Numbered from the stretch's first letter, positions 33,739 to 42,851 are shown. The stretch: DNA of 64,000 nucleotides from an uncultured Lachnospiraceae bacterium (GCA_902789555.1 CADAOF010000002.1:97993-161992); one strand, 5' to 3'. The notes: generated from the letters alone by a model not told the origin. Made by a program: numbers and translations.

Positions 33739-35760
33739 TTATGCTTGAGCGGCTTTGACCTTTTTAGCCTTTACCGCCTGCGTTATGAACAGCAGCAGGA
33801 TCATCCCGGCAGCAACCGCCAGCAAAATGCCGCGAAGCGCCCAGGATGAATCATTGAACATCATCGCATACAGCGACAGGAAGACGACCAGTCCAGCAAA
33901 ACGTTGGATCTGATTCAGCGGACCGTTGAAGTATTTCTCCGTAAAAGTTCCCAAGAAATAGATAGCAACAATCGCAAATACTGCAATAATGCACTGCTCA
34001 TACCATGTCCCGTTAATCAGCTGCGAGTAAACGAACAGTATCGGGACATAGTAGAAGGTGAATCCCAGTTTTAGCGCCGTGAAGCCCGTCTTCATTGGAT
34101 TTCCTCCGGCAATACCTGCTGCTGCGAAAGCAGTCATGCAGACTGGCGGTGTGATCGTAGCCAATTGCGTGAACCAGAAAATCGTCAGATGAGCAACCAG
34201 CATGTCCACTCCAAGCGCCACGAGTGCGGGGCCGCTGAGCGTTGCCAGAATGATATAGGAGGTGCTGATTGGAAGGCCCATACCGAGCAGGTAGCCGATT
34301 GCAGCAACGAGCAGCAGAGTGATCCAAAGCTTACCCTGAGAGAAGCTCAGGATAATCGCCGTCGTTTTCATCATCAATCCTGTCACGTTGATCATTGATA
34401 CGATGATCGATGCACAGAAGATCACACCGGCAATGGACATCAGTCCCTTGGCGCAGTTTTCCAACGCAAGAATCGTTTGCTTAAAGCTGATACGGGTACT
34501 TTTTCTGCTTTGCGCAAGTAAATAGATCAGCAACGTACAGCCAACGCCACTCAGGAAGGGCGTAAAGCCGCTGACTAACAAGCTAATCAGAATCAGGATC
34601 GGAAGGAAGAAAATTCCTCCGCTCTTCAATGTCTTTAAAAGATTCGGAATGTTGTCCGCAGGAAGCCCCTTCAAGCCTCTTTTTCTTGCCATCAGATCGA
34701 CCAGGAAATAGATTGCGATGTAAAAAAGTAATGCAGGTATGATCGACAGAATACAAACTTTGCCATATGCTACACCGACTGTTTCTGCCAGGATAAAAGC
34801 TCCTGTGCCCATGATCGGCGGCATAATCTGACCTCCCGTTGAAGCACAGGTCTCAATGGCACCTGCCTCCTCCGGGGTATAGCCTGTCTTCTTCATCATC
34901 GGAATGGTCAGAGTTCCGGTCGTTACTACATTGGCAATTGCGCTACCCGAGATAGTTCCCATTGCCGCAGACGAAATAACGGCGACTTTAGCCGGTCCGC
35001 CACGGCGTTTTCCAGCTAGGGCAATACAAATATTCATGAAATGCTTATCCGCACCAGTTGCCTGAAGGAAAGTCCCAAAAGCCAGAAATCCAAAGAGCAG
35101 CGAGGAAGCCATGCCACTCAGAGAACCGAACATCCCTTCTGTCGTGAGGAAGACTTGTTCAGTAAACTTATTCAGATTCAGACCTTTGTAATAGAACATC
35201 TTCGGCATATGCGGTCCTAAAAAAGCATATGCAATGAACAATCCGCAGATGACCGTTATCGACAGTCCCAGCGTTCGCCGACCAGCTTCCAAAAGCATGA
35301 ATACCAGGACGATTGCCACAACTTTGTCCATGGGCAAAACCTTGGACATAAAAGGGATGCGCGTCAGGATCCTCTCGTGATTGACCATGATATAGACCAA
35401 ACTTGCTATTGAGGCTGCAATCAGGATCCAGTCATAGAAAGCCACTTTATCCCGGTCAAACTTGCTCTTTTTCGTTGTCGGATACCAGAGAAAAGTCAGT
35501 GCCAGCATAGCACACAGCACAATGCCGCGCTGAATATGCGGCAGAAAAACACCGGCAAATGCGGTATAAAACACCAGCAGAGTAGTAGCGACTGCAATGA
35601 CCAATGCCAGATATCGAGGAAAGCCTTTCAGTCTTCTGTACTTACCGGTCGCTTTTTCCTGAAGTTCTTCTGAAACCTCAGCCTGTTCCATGGCTTCCGC
35701 CGAAAAGGTGCTTCCCGGAGTTTTTTGTTCTTCTTGATTCAAGGCTTCTTCTCCTTTCAT
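33739..35760 (-). CDS. TRAP transporter fused permease (DctQ-DctM type, TAXI)
   Basis: About 673 residues with an acidic cytoplasmic N-terminus and some 16-18 transmembrane helices. The large-subunit signatures AAMGTISGSAIANVVTTGTL, STGGQIMPPIMGTGAFILAE and LLGMGLPISTSYIILATL are intact, and a four-helix DctQ-like part precedes them, the fused form found with TAXI binding proteins. Uptake is driven by an ion gradient. I use the ATG at 35760; a GTG at 35787 lies within a hairpin that also covers the likely RBS. Confidence 0.92.
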   Translation of the reverse strand: MKGEEALNQEEQKTPGSTFSAEAMEQAEVSEELQEKATGKYRRLKGFPRYLALVIAVATTLLVFYTAFAGVFLPHIQRGIVLCAMLALTFLWYPTTKKSKFDRDKVAFYDWILIAASIASLVYIMVNHERILTRIPFMSKVLPMDKVVAIVLVFMLLEAGRRTLGLSITVICGLFIAYAFLGPHMPKMFYYKGLNLNKFTEQVFLTTEGMFGSLSGMASSLLFGFLAFGTFLQATGADKHFMNICIALAGKRRGGPAKVAVISSAAMGTISGSAIANVVTTGTLTIPMMKKTGYTPEEAGAIETCASTGGQIMPPIMGTGAFILAETVGVAYGKVCILSIIPALLFYIAIYFLVDLMARKRGLKGLPADNIPNLLKTLKSGGIFFLPILILISLLVSGFTPFLSGVGCTLLIYLLAQSRKSTRISFKQTILALENCAKGLMSIAGVIFCASIIVSMINVTGLMMKTTAIILSFSQGKLWITLLLVAAIGYLLGMGLPISTSYIILATLSGPALVALGVDMLVAHLTIFWFTQLATITPPVCMTAFAAAGIAGGNPMKTGFTALKLGFTFYYVPILFVYSQLINGTWYEQCIIAVFAIVAIYFLGTFTEKYFNGPLNQIQRFAGLVVFLSLYAMMFNDSSWALRGILLAVAAGMILLLFITQAVKAKKVKAAQA

Positions 35761-35765
35761 ATGAT

Positions 35766-35797
35766 ATCCCCCGCGGCAATCACTCACCGCGGGGGAT
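35766..35797 (-). promoter_or_regulatory. Intercistronic hairpin over the permease RBS
   Basis: ATCCCCCGCGG and CCGCGGGGGAT form a perfect 11-bp stem with a 10-base loop between binding-protein and permease genes. The GGGGGAT that would serve as the permease RBS is within the stem. There is no T-run, so it is more likely to stabilise the upstream message and lower permease translation than to terminate. Confidence 0.75.
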
Positions 35798-35826
35798 GCC
35801 GTTAACTGCAGGTTCTTATACAGGAC

Positions 35827-36894
35827 TTACTTTACTAATCCCACCTCTTTGTAGAATTTCAGAGCGCCAGGATGAATCTCAATAGCGGTACCTTCATTCA
35901 TGTGCTCAGGATCGAATTCGCCAAACGAGGCGTGAACGCCGAGGAAGTAGTCTTTGTTCTCATAAAGGGTCTTAGTGAAGGTGTAGACCGTGTCTTCATC
36001 TGCATCTGCGGCGCAGAAGAAAACAATCGGCAGACCTACGGTTTGGATGTCTTCTTTCTGTCCTTCATAAGTACCGGCCTTGATGGTATACTTGGCAAAT
36101 CCATACTTATCGCAAAGGGTTTGAATAACGTCTTCATCCAGGCTGACCAATTTGCCATCATTGCGGTTGACAAGAGCTTCTGTTACCGTGGAAGCCGGGA
36201 CGTTCAGCATCGGGCTCTGAATGTCGATGTGGCGGTCTTTCCAGGCATCTGCCAAGGAAGCGCCGTCAGCGTAATAAACAGAAGCGCCCCATTTTTCCAT
36301 GTCAGTAGGGTCATTCAGTCCATATGCTTGAAGGATCATGCTAACAATCAGAGTAGAGGCGTTGCCGACCGGGTACAAGCCGACCGTGCACTTCATCTGA
36401 TCTTTGATGAACTGACCGTAAGTCTGAATATCCAAAGTAGTCAGCGGCTGGATGACCGTGGGCTGCAGACAGGCAATCGAGCGAAGATTCTCATACTTTT
36501 CTTCGTAAGGGCTGGTGCCGGCCACGGCAGCTGCCAGGAACGGGCCGTAGCTCATACCAATCTCTGATTCACCGGACGAAATAACACCGATGTTGCCAAC
36601 GGAACCAGGCCCGGGAATCGCCGTCATCGGGAAGCCTTCATAACTTTCATTGAACTTATCCGCGATACCGGCGCCAATCGTATACCAGGAGCCAGTCGCT
36701 GAGCCGGTCAGAAGGTCAAGTGCCTCAATCTTCTTCTGACCTGCTTCGGTACTCTGTGCAGGAGCAGCCGTGCTGCCAGCAGGAGCCTGAGTACTAGCCT
36801 TCGGCGCTTCGGTGGTGGTCACAGGCTTCTCACCGCAGGCGGCAAGTCCCAAGACCAAAACGATTGCAATGACGAAACATAAAACTTTTTTCAT
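35827..36894 (-). CDS. TAXI-family TRAP solute-binding lipoprotein
   Basis: 355 residues. Signal peptide with lipobox LAAC (Cys20), Thr/Ala/Pro-rich linker to about 55, then a TAXI binding domain starting LLTGSATGSWYTIGAGIADKF and containing PGPGSVGNIGVISSGESEIG. TAXI proteins bind carboxylates such as glutamate or 2-oxoglutarate-like molecules. AAGGAG precedes the ATG. It is the first gene of the minus-strand operon, behind a sigma-54 promoter. Confidence 0.92.
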   Translation of the reverse strand: MKKVLCFVIAIVLVLGLAACGEKPVTTTEAPKASTQAPAGSTAAPAQSTEAGQKKIEALDLLTGSATGSWYTIGAGIADKFNESYEGFPMTAIPGPGSVGNIGVISSGESEIGMSYGPFLAAAVAGTSPYEEKYENLRSIACLQPTVIQPLTTLDIQTYGQFIKDQMKCTVGLYPVGNASTLIVSMILQAYGLNDPTDMEKWGASVYYADGASLADAWKDRHIDIQSPMLNVPASTVTEALVNRNDGKLVSLDEDVIQTLCDKYGFAKYTIKAGTYEGQKEDIQTVGLPIVFFCAADADEDTVYTFTKTLYENKDYFLGVHASFGEFDPEHMNEGTAIEIHPGALKFYKEVGLVK

Positions 36895-36948
36895 TTCCTT
36901 TCTCCTTTTTCACGTTATTGCTGACAAACCAGCTTACACATATTATAT

Positions 36949-36964
36949 AGCAAAGGTCATGCCA
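36949..36964 (-). promoter_or_regulatory. Sigma-54 (-24/-12) promoter for TRAP operon
   Basis: On minus: TGGCAT-N5-TTGCT (one base from TGGCAC), with correct GG-GC spacing, about 55 bases upstream of the binding-protein ATG. Confidence 0.8.
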
Positions 36965-37034
36965 AAATATGTATGCCGGAAATGGCTTTTTTCTTATTTT
37001 TTTTGTAAACTATTATGCACATTGCAATTTTTCC

Positions 37035-37075
37035 TTTACAGGTTTGTTAAAATATGTTAAATTATTTCAACAAAG
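37035..37075. promoter_or_regulatory. Candidate activator-binding array between TRAP operon and activator gene
   Basis: GTTTGTTAAA (37042-37051), ATGTTAAAT (from 37054) and an inverted TTTGTTGAAA (37065-37074 on the other strand) cluster 75-110 bp upstream of the minus sigma-54 promoter and just before the activator start, so the same sites could serve activation of the operon and autoregulation. Confidence 0.5.
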
Positions 37076-37096
37076 ATAGAAGGTGGCACTAATATA

Positions 37097-39079
37097 ATGA
37101 TCAATCTTGCAGTGGTTGGCTCTTCCGCTTTCGGACTCTATGTCAAAAATATCACAGCACTCCAACTCTTTCCTGACGTTATCCTGAATTACTGCGGGGA
37201 CACTTTAGCCGAGAGCATCCCAGTCATAGCACAGCGTGTTCTGGAGGCTAACAATCAGGTTCTGCTCATCGGTCCGAATGATTACATGAAAATCAAGGAC
37301 TATGTCCAGATCCCGTATTATATCGTCAGTCCAACGCTATATGACTTTCTAAACATCCATGAGAGCATAAGCGATTATTCCCGCACAGCCATTGTCATAA
37401 GACGTGCGCACAACCTGGATCTCACACTGTTGGAGAAAGCTCTCGGGATTCGATACAACAAATTCATCTACAATTACAATGACGATGTCTATGCCCTTCT
37501 CTGCCAGCTGAAGGAGCAGGGTTACCACACAATCGTCGGTGTTCAATTTGTTGTTCAGATGGCAGAGTCGCTCGGATTGAAAGCTATCTATTATTATACG
37601 CAGCCAAATCTTGAAATTGCTGTCGGTAATGCGATTCAAATCGCACAGAATATGGAAAAGGAACGGGACTATCTCGAAGAGATCCAGTCTATTTTGGAAA
37701 ATGCCATGTGCGGTGCTGTCTGTTTGAGCTACCCGGACCTGAATATCATCTACGCCAATCAAACAGCTGTTAATATGCTGCGCTGCAGCCCGCAGGACCT
37801 GATGCAAAGAAACATCAAGGATATGATCTCCAAGAGTTTTTATAAGACTATCAGTCTCGGTCAGGACGCGAGTGAGATCTCTCAGTTTGACTTTTATGGC
37901 GTTAATGTCGTGGGGAACGTTGTTCAATTAAAGCTTAGAGGCACTATTTCCCGACTTTGCATCCTCTTTGAAAACGCCTCGAACATTCTCGAATATGAGA
38001 CGATTATCCGTCAGGAGATCAAAAGAAAAAGTTTCGAAACACATTACACCTTCAAAGATATCCTGGGTCAGAGCGAGCAGATTAAGGAAGCGGTCATGCA
38101 AGCCCGCCAGTTTGCCAGAAGTCAGTCAACGATTCTGATCAACGGAGAGACCGGGGCCGGAAAGGAAGTCTTTGCGCAAAGCATTCACGAATTCAGCGTT
38201 CGCCGGAATTATCCTTTTGTTGCCATCAACTGTGCCGCCATGCCGGATACGCTGATTGAAAGCGAACTCTTCGGCTACATGCCCGGCTCCTTTACAGGAG
38301 CCAGCAAAAAAGGCAAGACCGGACTGATCGAGCTTGCCAATCATGGCACAATGTTCCTGGATGATATCGATGCCTTGTCACCTGGTTTCCAGGCTAAACT
38401 TCTGCGGGTTATGCAGGAGCATGAGATAATCCGCGTCGGCGGGGACTCCCCCATCCCTGTCGACGTCCGTTTCATCGTTGCGACAAACCGAAATCTTAAG
38501 CAGTTGGTTCGAGAGGGACAGTTCCGTAATGATCTTTATTTTCGCGTCAATGTTCTGCACCTCTTTATTCCACCGCTCAGACAGCGGAAAGAAGACATTC
38601 CCGTGCTCTTCTCCCATTATCTCCAACAATTCAGCAAAAGCATTCATGCCGCAGTAAATAATCAGATGGATGAATTGATGCTTCCCCTGTCTGCATATCC
38701 TTTCCCGGGAAACATACGTGAACTAATCAGCGTTACAGAACGATTCGCCACACTTTTCGATGAAACCAGGCTTAACGATCGTGATTATGTCCTTAAACTG
38801 CTTTCCTACTGTCTGGACAATGAAGACGAAGACCTTCCGCCTGAATCCATCGTATGCCGTACTCCTGCCGAATCAGAGGCCAAATTAGATAAAACTCAGG
38901 AACCACTGTTCGAAAAACCGCTTATCACTGGTGACTACAAGGCCGACCTGGCTGAGGCAGAAAACAAGATCCTGCAAATCTATTACCAGCAATTTAACGG
39001 CAACATGACTCAGCTAGCTCAAAAACTTGGAATCAGCAGGACCACATTGTATAATAAGATCAATAAGAAGCAACGCTGA
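37097..39079 (+). CDS. PrpR-type sigma-54-dependent transcriptional activator
   Basis: 660 residues: PrpR_N-like sensor domain (1-185), PAS-like domain (about 192-300), AAA+ domain (318-555) and a C-terminal Fis-type HTH (NMTQLAQKLGISRTTLYNKI). Walker A is GETGAGKE (350-357). The sigma-54-contacting loop reads GSFTGA (397-402) instead of GAFTGA, and Walker B reads MFLDDID, with Asp where Glu is usual. It is divergent from the TRAP operon and probably controls both metabolic units through the shared GTTTGTTAAA sites. rpoN follows 42 bp downstream. Confidence 0.93.
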   Translation: MINLAVVGSSAFGLYVKNITALQLFPDVILNYCGDTLAESIPVIAQRVLEANNQVLLIGPNDYMKIKDYVQIPYYIVSPTLYDFLNIHESISDYSRTAIVIRRAHNLDLTLLEKALGIRYNKFIYNYNDDVYALLCQLKEQGYHTIVGVQFVVQMAESLGLKAIYYYTQPNLEIAVGNAIQIAQNMEKERDYLEEIQSILENAMCGAVCLSYPDLNIIYANQTAVNMLRCSPQDLMQRNIKDMISKSFYKTISLGQDASEISQFDFYGVNVVGNVVQLKLRGTISRLCILFENASNILEYETIIRQEIKRKSFETHYTFKDILGQSEQIKEAVMQARQFARSQSTILINGETGAGKEVFAQSIHEFSVRRNYPFVAINCAAMPDTLIESELFGYMPGSFTGASKKGKTGLIELANHGTMFLDDIDALSPGFQAKLLRVMQEHEIIRVGGDSPIPVDVRFIVATNRNLKQLVREGQFRNDLYFRVNVLHLFIPPLRQRKEDIPVLFSHYLQQFSKSIHAAVNNQMDELMLPLSAYPFPGNIRELISVTERFATLFDETRLNDRDYVLKLLSYCLDNEDEDLPPESIVCRTPAESEAKLDKTQEPLFEKPLITGDYKADLAEAENKILQIYYQQFNGNMTQLAQKLGISRTTLYNKINKKQR

Positions 39080-39121
39080 GCCGACCAGCTTAGCAAGCAG
39101 AACCGCAGGTATGGAGACAAG

Positions 39122-40474
39122 ATGGAACTAAGCCAAAAGTTGGAATTGCAGCTGTCTCAGCAGCAGCTGATTAGCCTGCAGATCCTCCAGATGAATACGC
39201 TGGATCTTGCCGCTTATGTTGAAGAACAAGCACAATCTAATCCCGTCATTGAGCCTATCCACGAAACTGACGAGAGCCTTGTTTCCGTATCCGTAAAAGA
39301 CTGGGAAGACTGTTATGACTGCGACGTTCAAAACCGCTATTATTCTGAACAGCCTATAGACCCATACGATCCTGTCTCAAATATCGCTCATACCGGCGGC
39401 TTGGAGATGACCCTTCCCAATGCACTTTGTCTGCTGATAGAGTGCTTGCACAAGCCGGAACCTCTTCGCAGCCGTATGCGTTTCCTTGCACACTGCCTTG
39501 ATGAGGACGGTTATCTACGGATCAACCTCGAAGAACTTGCTGCCGAAGGAGGGTGCAGTACAGACGAAATTGCCGAAGCACTAAACGAACTGCAGCGAAC
39601 TGCACCGCCCGGTATAGGCGCCCGTAGTCTGAGCGAGTGTTTGGCTCTTCAGTTAAAGGCGCGACATGCAGATGAGCGGATCGTATGTCTCGCCCGGGAT
39701 CACCTGGAGGATCTTGCTGCTAGGCGTTATCAGTTGCTTTCCAGCCTGCTTGGTCTTTCCGAAGACGAACTCCACAAGGCAAAAAAACTTCTTTCCGAAC
39801 TCCAGCCCCGCCCCGGTGCTGCTTATGCCTCAACCGCTAAAGCCGAATATATCGTTCCTGAACTTTTCGTCGAACAAGAAAACGGCGATTTCATTCTCAG
39901 CATCCGCGGCAGAGAGAAGCGCTACTTTTCTCTCGATTCTTATTACTGCTCACTGCTGAACACGACCGACGATGAAGAAGTCCGCCAGTATCTGACAGAC
40001 AAAATCCAACAGGCAAAGCTCTTGCGCTGGAGGATCGAACAGCGCAGAAGCACGCTGGAACGCTGCGCAGAAGTCATCATTAAGCGACAGAAGGACTTTT
40101 TTACTATAGGACGCAGAGGACTGAAGCCCCTGTCTCTTGCGGATGTCGCTTCCGTTTTAGATCTGAACGTCTCCACGATCAGTCGAACGATCCGAAACAA
40201 ATACCTGGCTTATCCCGGGGGAGTCGTACCGCTTTCTTTCTTCTTTATCCGCAAAGTTGGTTCAGAAAATGCTGATCAATCAGATACCGGGAATGTTGCT
40301 ATTTGTGAGATCATCAAGGAGATCATTGCTGATGAAAACAAAAAACACCCCCTGTCCGACCAGACCATCTGCGAAAAACTGACTACACGAGGCATAAGAA
40401 TCGCGCGTAGAACTATTGCCAAATATCGCGACAAACTGAGGATTCCTCCAGCATCAGAACGCAGGGAAAAATAA
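39122..40474 (+). CDS. rpoN: RNA polymerase sigma-54 factor
   Basis: 450 residues. Region I is Gln/Leu-rich (QKLELQLSQQQLISLQILQM), the core-binding region contains YLRINLEELA and PPGIGARSLSECLALQL, and the HTH reads SLADVASVLDLNVSTISRTI. The C-terminal RpoN box is ARRTIAKYR (428-436), which reads the -24 element. The gene directly follows the activator gene and so appears dedicated to, or at least expressed with, this island. Whether the genome has another rpoN cannot be seen here. Confidence 0.95.
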   Translation: MELSQKLELQLSQQQLISLQILQMNTLDLAAYVEEQAQSNPVIEPIHETDESLVSVSVKDWEDCYDCDVQNRYYSEQPIDPYDPVSNIAHTGGLEMTLPNALCLLIECLHKPEPLRSRMRFLAHCLDEDGYLRINLEELAAEGGCSTDEIAEALNELQRTAPPGIGARSLSECLALQLKARHADERIVCLARDHLEDLAARRYQLLSSLLGLSEDELHKAKKLLSELQPRPGAAYASTAKAEYIVPELFVEQENGDFILSIRGREKRYFSLDSYYCSLLNTTDDEEVRQYLTDKIQQAKLLRWRIEQRRSTLERCAEVIIKRQKDFFTIGRRGLKPLSLADVASVLDLNVSTISRTIRNKYLAYPGGVVPLSFFFIRKVGSENADQSDTGNVAICEIIKEIIADENKKHPLSDQTICEKLTTRGIRIARRTIAKYRDKLRIPPASERREK

Positions 40475-40490
40475 ATTATTATATTATAAG

Positions 40491-40530
40491 AGAAACGGCA
40501 TGATTCAAGGACCATGCCGTTTCTTCTTTC
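40491..40530. terminator. Terminator after rpoN
   Basis: A 12-bp stem AGAAACGGCATG / CATGCCGTTTCT with a 10-base loop and T-rich tail, ending the island's plus-strand unit and also in place for the convergent repeat lipoprotein. Confidence 0.75.
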
Positions 40531-40603
40531 ATTCGGAAATTATTTCCCGAAAAATTCTTTTTGCCTCCGCAGAGGCTTTCTTTTTCTGTGTGTGTGTGCG
40601 AGC

Positions 40604-42724
40604 TTATTCGACCGGTTCCACCGCGAGCACGTGCGGATTCACGGCGTTGTACCAGTACAGGAAGCAGACAATGTCGACCTTGTCATCGACCTTCAGACCT
40701 TCCACTGCCTTGTAAACGTCAGTGTCCGGACCGGTCAGGAAGGATTCCACGCAGAAGCTGATCTTATCTGCTTCAACGGCAGCGTCAAAATAGAGATCCG
40801 GATCGCTGTCGCTGTTCTTTTTGCTGATGGCTTCTCCGTTATCCTGCGGACGGACGACCGCACCTTTGAAGACGACCTTGCGGTTCATGTACTTCATCAG
40901 TTCCTCACCGCCGATGCCGGTCACGTCCACCGGCGCCGCAATGTATTTGCCTTCCAGGATTTTTTCCAGTTTGCCTTTTTCACCGACTTCCTGTTCGCCG
41001 TTGTAGATATCCTTCTCACCCTTGACCCGGATCTTCGTGCCGATCTCCAGCTGATCGAATTCTTCCTGCGTCATGAGCAGCTTGTAGCAGTAATAAGCGC
41101 CGTCCGCATCGGCCAGATAGACGTTGGCCGTACCCTCGGCGGCATAGTAGGACTGTTTGCCCTGAACATAGGCTTCGATCGTGACTTCGTCGAGTTTTTC
41201 CGCTGCAAGGAATTCCTCATAGGTCATGGCGCCTTCGCCCTTATCGTTCACGTTGCCCTTCACCGCGACAGCCGTCACGTGCGGGTTCGGGTTGTTGTAC
41301 CAGTACAGGAAACCGCAGATATCGACGACGTCACCGACCTTCAGGGCGTCCGCAGCCTTGTAGGCTTCGCTGTCCGGACCGGTCAGATAGGATTCCACGC
41401 AGAATCCCACGCTGCCGTTTTCATTGCCGGCCGTGATGTAGATGTCGGGGTCGGAGTCGCTTTCCTTCCTGCCGAGTTCGGTAACGACCAGATCCTTGAA
41501 GATGACCTTCTGGTTCATCTTCTCAGCCAGAGCTTCGTCATCGCCGACCAGAGCGGTCACGTTTACGGGCGGGGCAATGTAGCTGCCGCTCATGATCGCT
41601 TCCAGCTTGCCGTTTGCAACTTCGATCTCACCGGCGTATTCGCCCATCTCGCCGCTGACCCGGACCTTGACGCCGATCTCCAGATTATCGAACTCTTCCT
41701 GCGTCATCTTGCAGCCGTAGCAGTAGTAGGCGCCGTCGGCATCCGCCAGGTACAGGTTAGCCGTTTCGTTTTTCGCATAGTAGCTCTGCTTGCCCTGGAC
41801 GTAGGCTTCGACGATGACCGGTTCCATCTTCTCGGTCGCAACATATTCCGCATAGGACAGGACCTCCTCGCCGCTCTTTTCATTGACGTTTCCGTAAAGG
41901 GAGATCTCCGTCACGTGCGGGTTCGCGCCGTTGTACCAGTACAGGAAGCCATATACGGAGATGTTGTCGCCGACCTTCAGGGCTTCCGCAGCCTTATAGG
42001 CTTCGGTGTCCGGGCCGGTCAGGTAGGATTCCACGCAGAAATCCACGATGCCGTACCGGTTGCCCGCACGGAAATACAGGTCGGGATCCGAATCGCTTTC
42101 CTTCTTGCTCACGGCAGAGCCGTCAGCCTGCGCAAGGACGACGAGATCGTCAAAATAGGCTTTCTGATTCATGAACTTCGCCAGTTCTTCGGTATTGCCG
42201 ATGAATTCGGCGACGTCCACTTGCGCGGTTTCGTTGTAGTCCGTGTCATCGATCGCTTCCAGCTTGCCGTTGCTGATCTCGATCTCGCCGGCATATTCGG
42301 CTTTCTCGCCGGAAACAAGGACCTTGATGCCGACTTCCAGCTTGTCGAACTGTTCCTGCGTCATCTTGCAGCCGTAGCAGTAGTAGGCGCCGTCTTCGTC
42401 AGCCAGATACAGGTTTGCCGTTTCGTTTTTCGCATAGTAGCTCTGCCAGCCCTGGACGTAGGCTTCGATCTCGACCGGTTCCATCAGCTCAGCTGCCATG
42501 AATTCCGCGTAGGTCATGCCCTTCGCAGCCGGTTCGGTGGGCGCTTCGGTAGGGGCTTCGGTCGGGGCCTCGGTAGGGGCCGCAGTCGGCGCCTCGGTGG
42601 TCGCCGGAACTTCCGTCGTCTTCGGCGGCTCGGTCGGAGCCGAAGTGGTCTCCTTCGGATTGCCGCATGCCGCGAGGCCGAGTACCATGGCCAGCGCCAG
42701 CACGATTGCTAAAAGTTTTTTCAT
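40604..42724 (-). CDS. Lipoprotein with three tandem ~212-residue repeats
   Basis: 706 residues. Lipobox LAAC (Cys20) is followed by a linker of APTE repeats to about residue 65, then three copies of a long module (about 70-277, 289-490, 500-706). Each copy begins with MTYAEFxAAE-like residues, then EAYVQGxQSYYA, LADADGAYYCY, GxKVxVSGE, and later SDSDPDLYF, FCVESYLTGPDTEAYKA and GFLYWYN-x-x-NPHVT. Strand patterns like EAYVQG and VSGE suggest OB-fold-type barrels, two per module. The copies are also alike at DNA level, at spacing of 634-648 bp. AAGGAG sets the start at 42724. It is surface-exposed; function unknown. Confidence 0.82.
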   Translation of the reverse strand: MKKLLAIVLALAMVLGLAACGNPKETTSAPTEPPKTTEVPATTEAPTAAPTEAPTEAPTEAPTEPAAKGMTYAEFMAAELMEPVEIEAYVQGWQSYYAKNETANLYLADEDGAYYCYGCKMTQEQFDKLEVGIKVLVSGEKAEYAGEIEISNGKLEAIDDTDYNETAQVDVAEFIGNTEELAKFMNQKAYFDDLVVLAQADGSAVSKKESDSDPDLYFRAGNRYGIVDFCVESYLTGPDTEAYKAAEALKVGDNISVYGFLYWYNGANPHVTEISLYGNVNEKSGEEVLSYAEYVATEKMEPVIVEAYVQGKQSYYAKNETANLYLADADGAYYCYGCKMTQEEFDNLEIGVKVRVSGEMGEYAGEIEVANGKLEAIMSGSYIAPPVNVTALVGDDEALAEKMNQKVIFKDLVVTELGRKESDSDPDIYITAGNENGSVGFCVESYLTGPDSEAYKAADALKVGDVVDICGFLYWYNNPNPHVTAVAVKGNVNDKGEGAMTYEEFLAAEKLDEVTIEAYVQGKQSYYAAEGTANVYLADADGAYYCYKLLMTQEEFDQLEIGTKIRVKGEKDIYNGEQEVGEKGKLEKILEGKYIAAPVDVTGIGGEELMKYMNRKVVFKGAVVRPQDNGEAISKKNSDSDPDLYFDAAVEADKISFCVESFLTGPDTDVYKAVEGLKVDDKVDIVCFLYWYNAVNPHVLAVEPVE

Positions 42725-42786
42725 GTTATTTCTCCTTTTAACTGTTAACGTCCCGTCCGGGAACATTACAAAAATGGAACATAAAT

Positions 42787-42814
42787 ATTATAGCGGAACA
42801 CGGGGAAAATTCAA
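42787..42814 (-). promoter_or_regulatory. Promoter of repeat lipoprotein gene
   Basis: On minus, TTGAAT (42809-42814), 16-base spacer and perfect TATAAT (42787-42792). Confidence 0.75.
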
Positions 42815-42851
42815 GGGTTTTCGGGTTCCGCCGGCGTCTGCCGCGATCCTC

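Noticed and set aside
37081-37090. TGGCAC just before the activator start as a sigma-54 promoter
   Set aside because: No TTGC at the -12 spacing, and it lies ten bases before the start codon.
40514-42712. Very long plus-strand open frame opposite the repeat lipoprotein
   Set aside because: It is the mirror of a strongly supported lipoprotein gene with signal peptide, RBS and promoter; the antisense frame has no RBS or family features.
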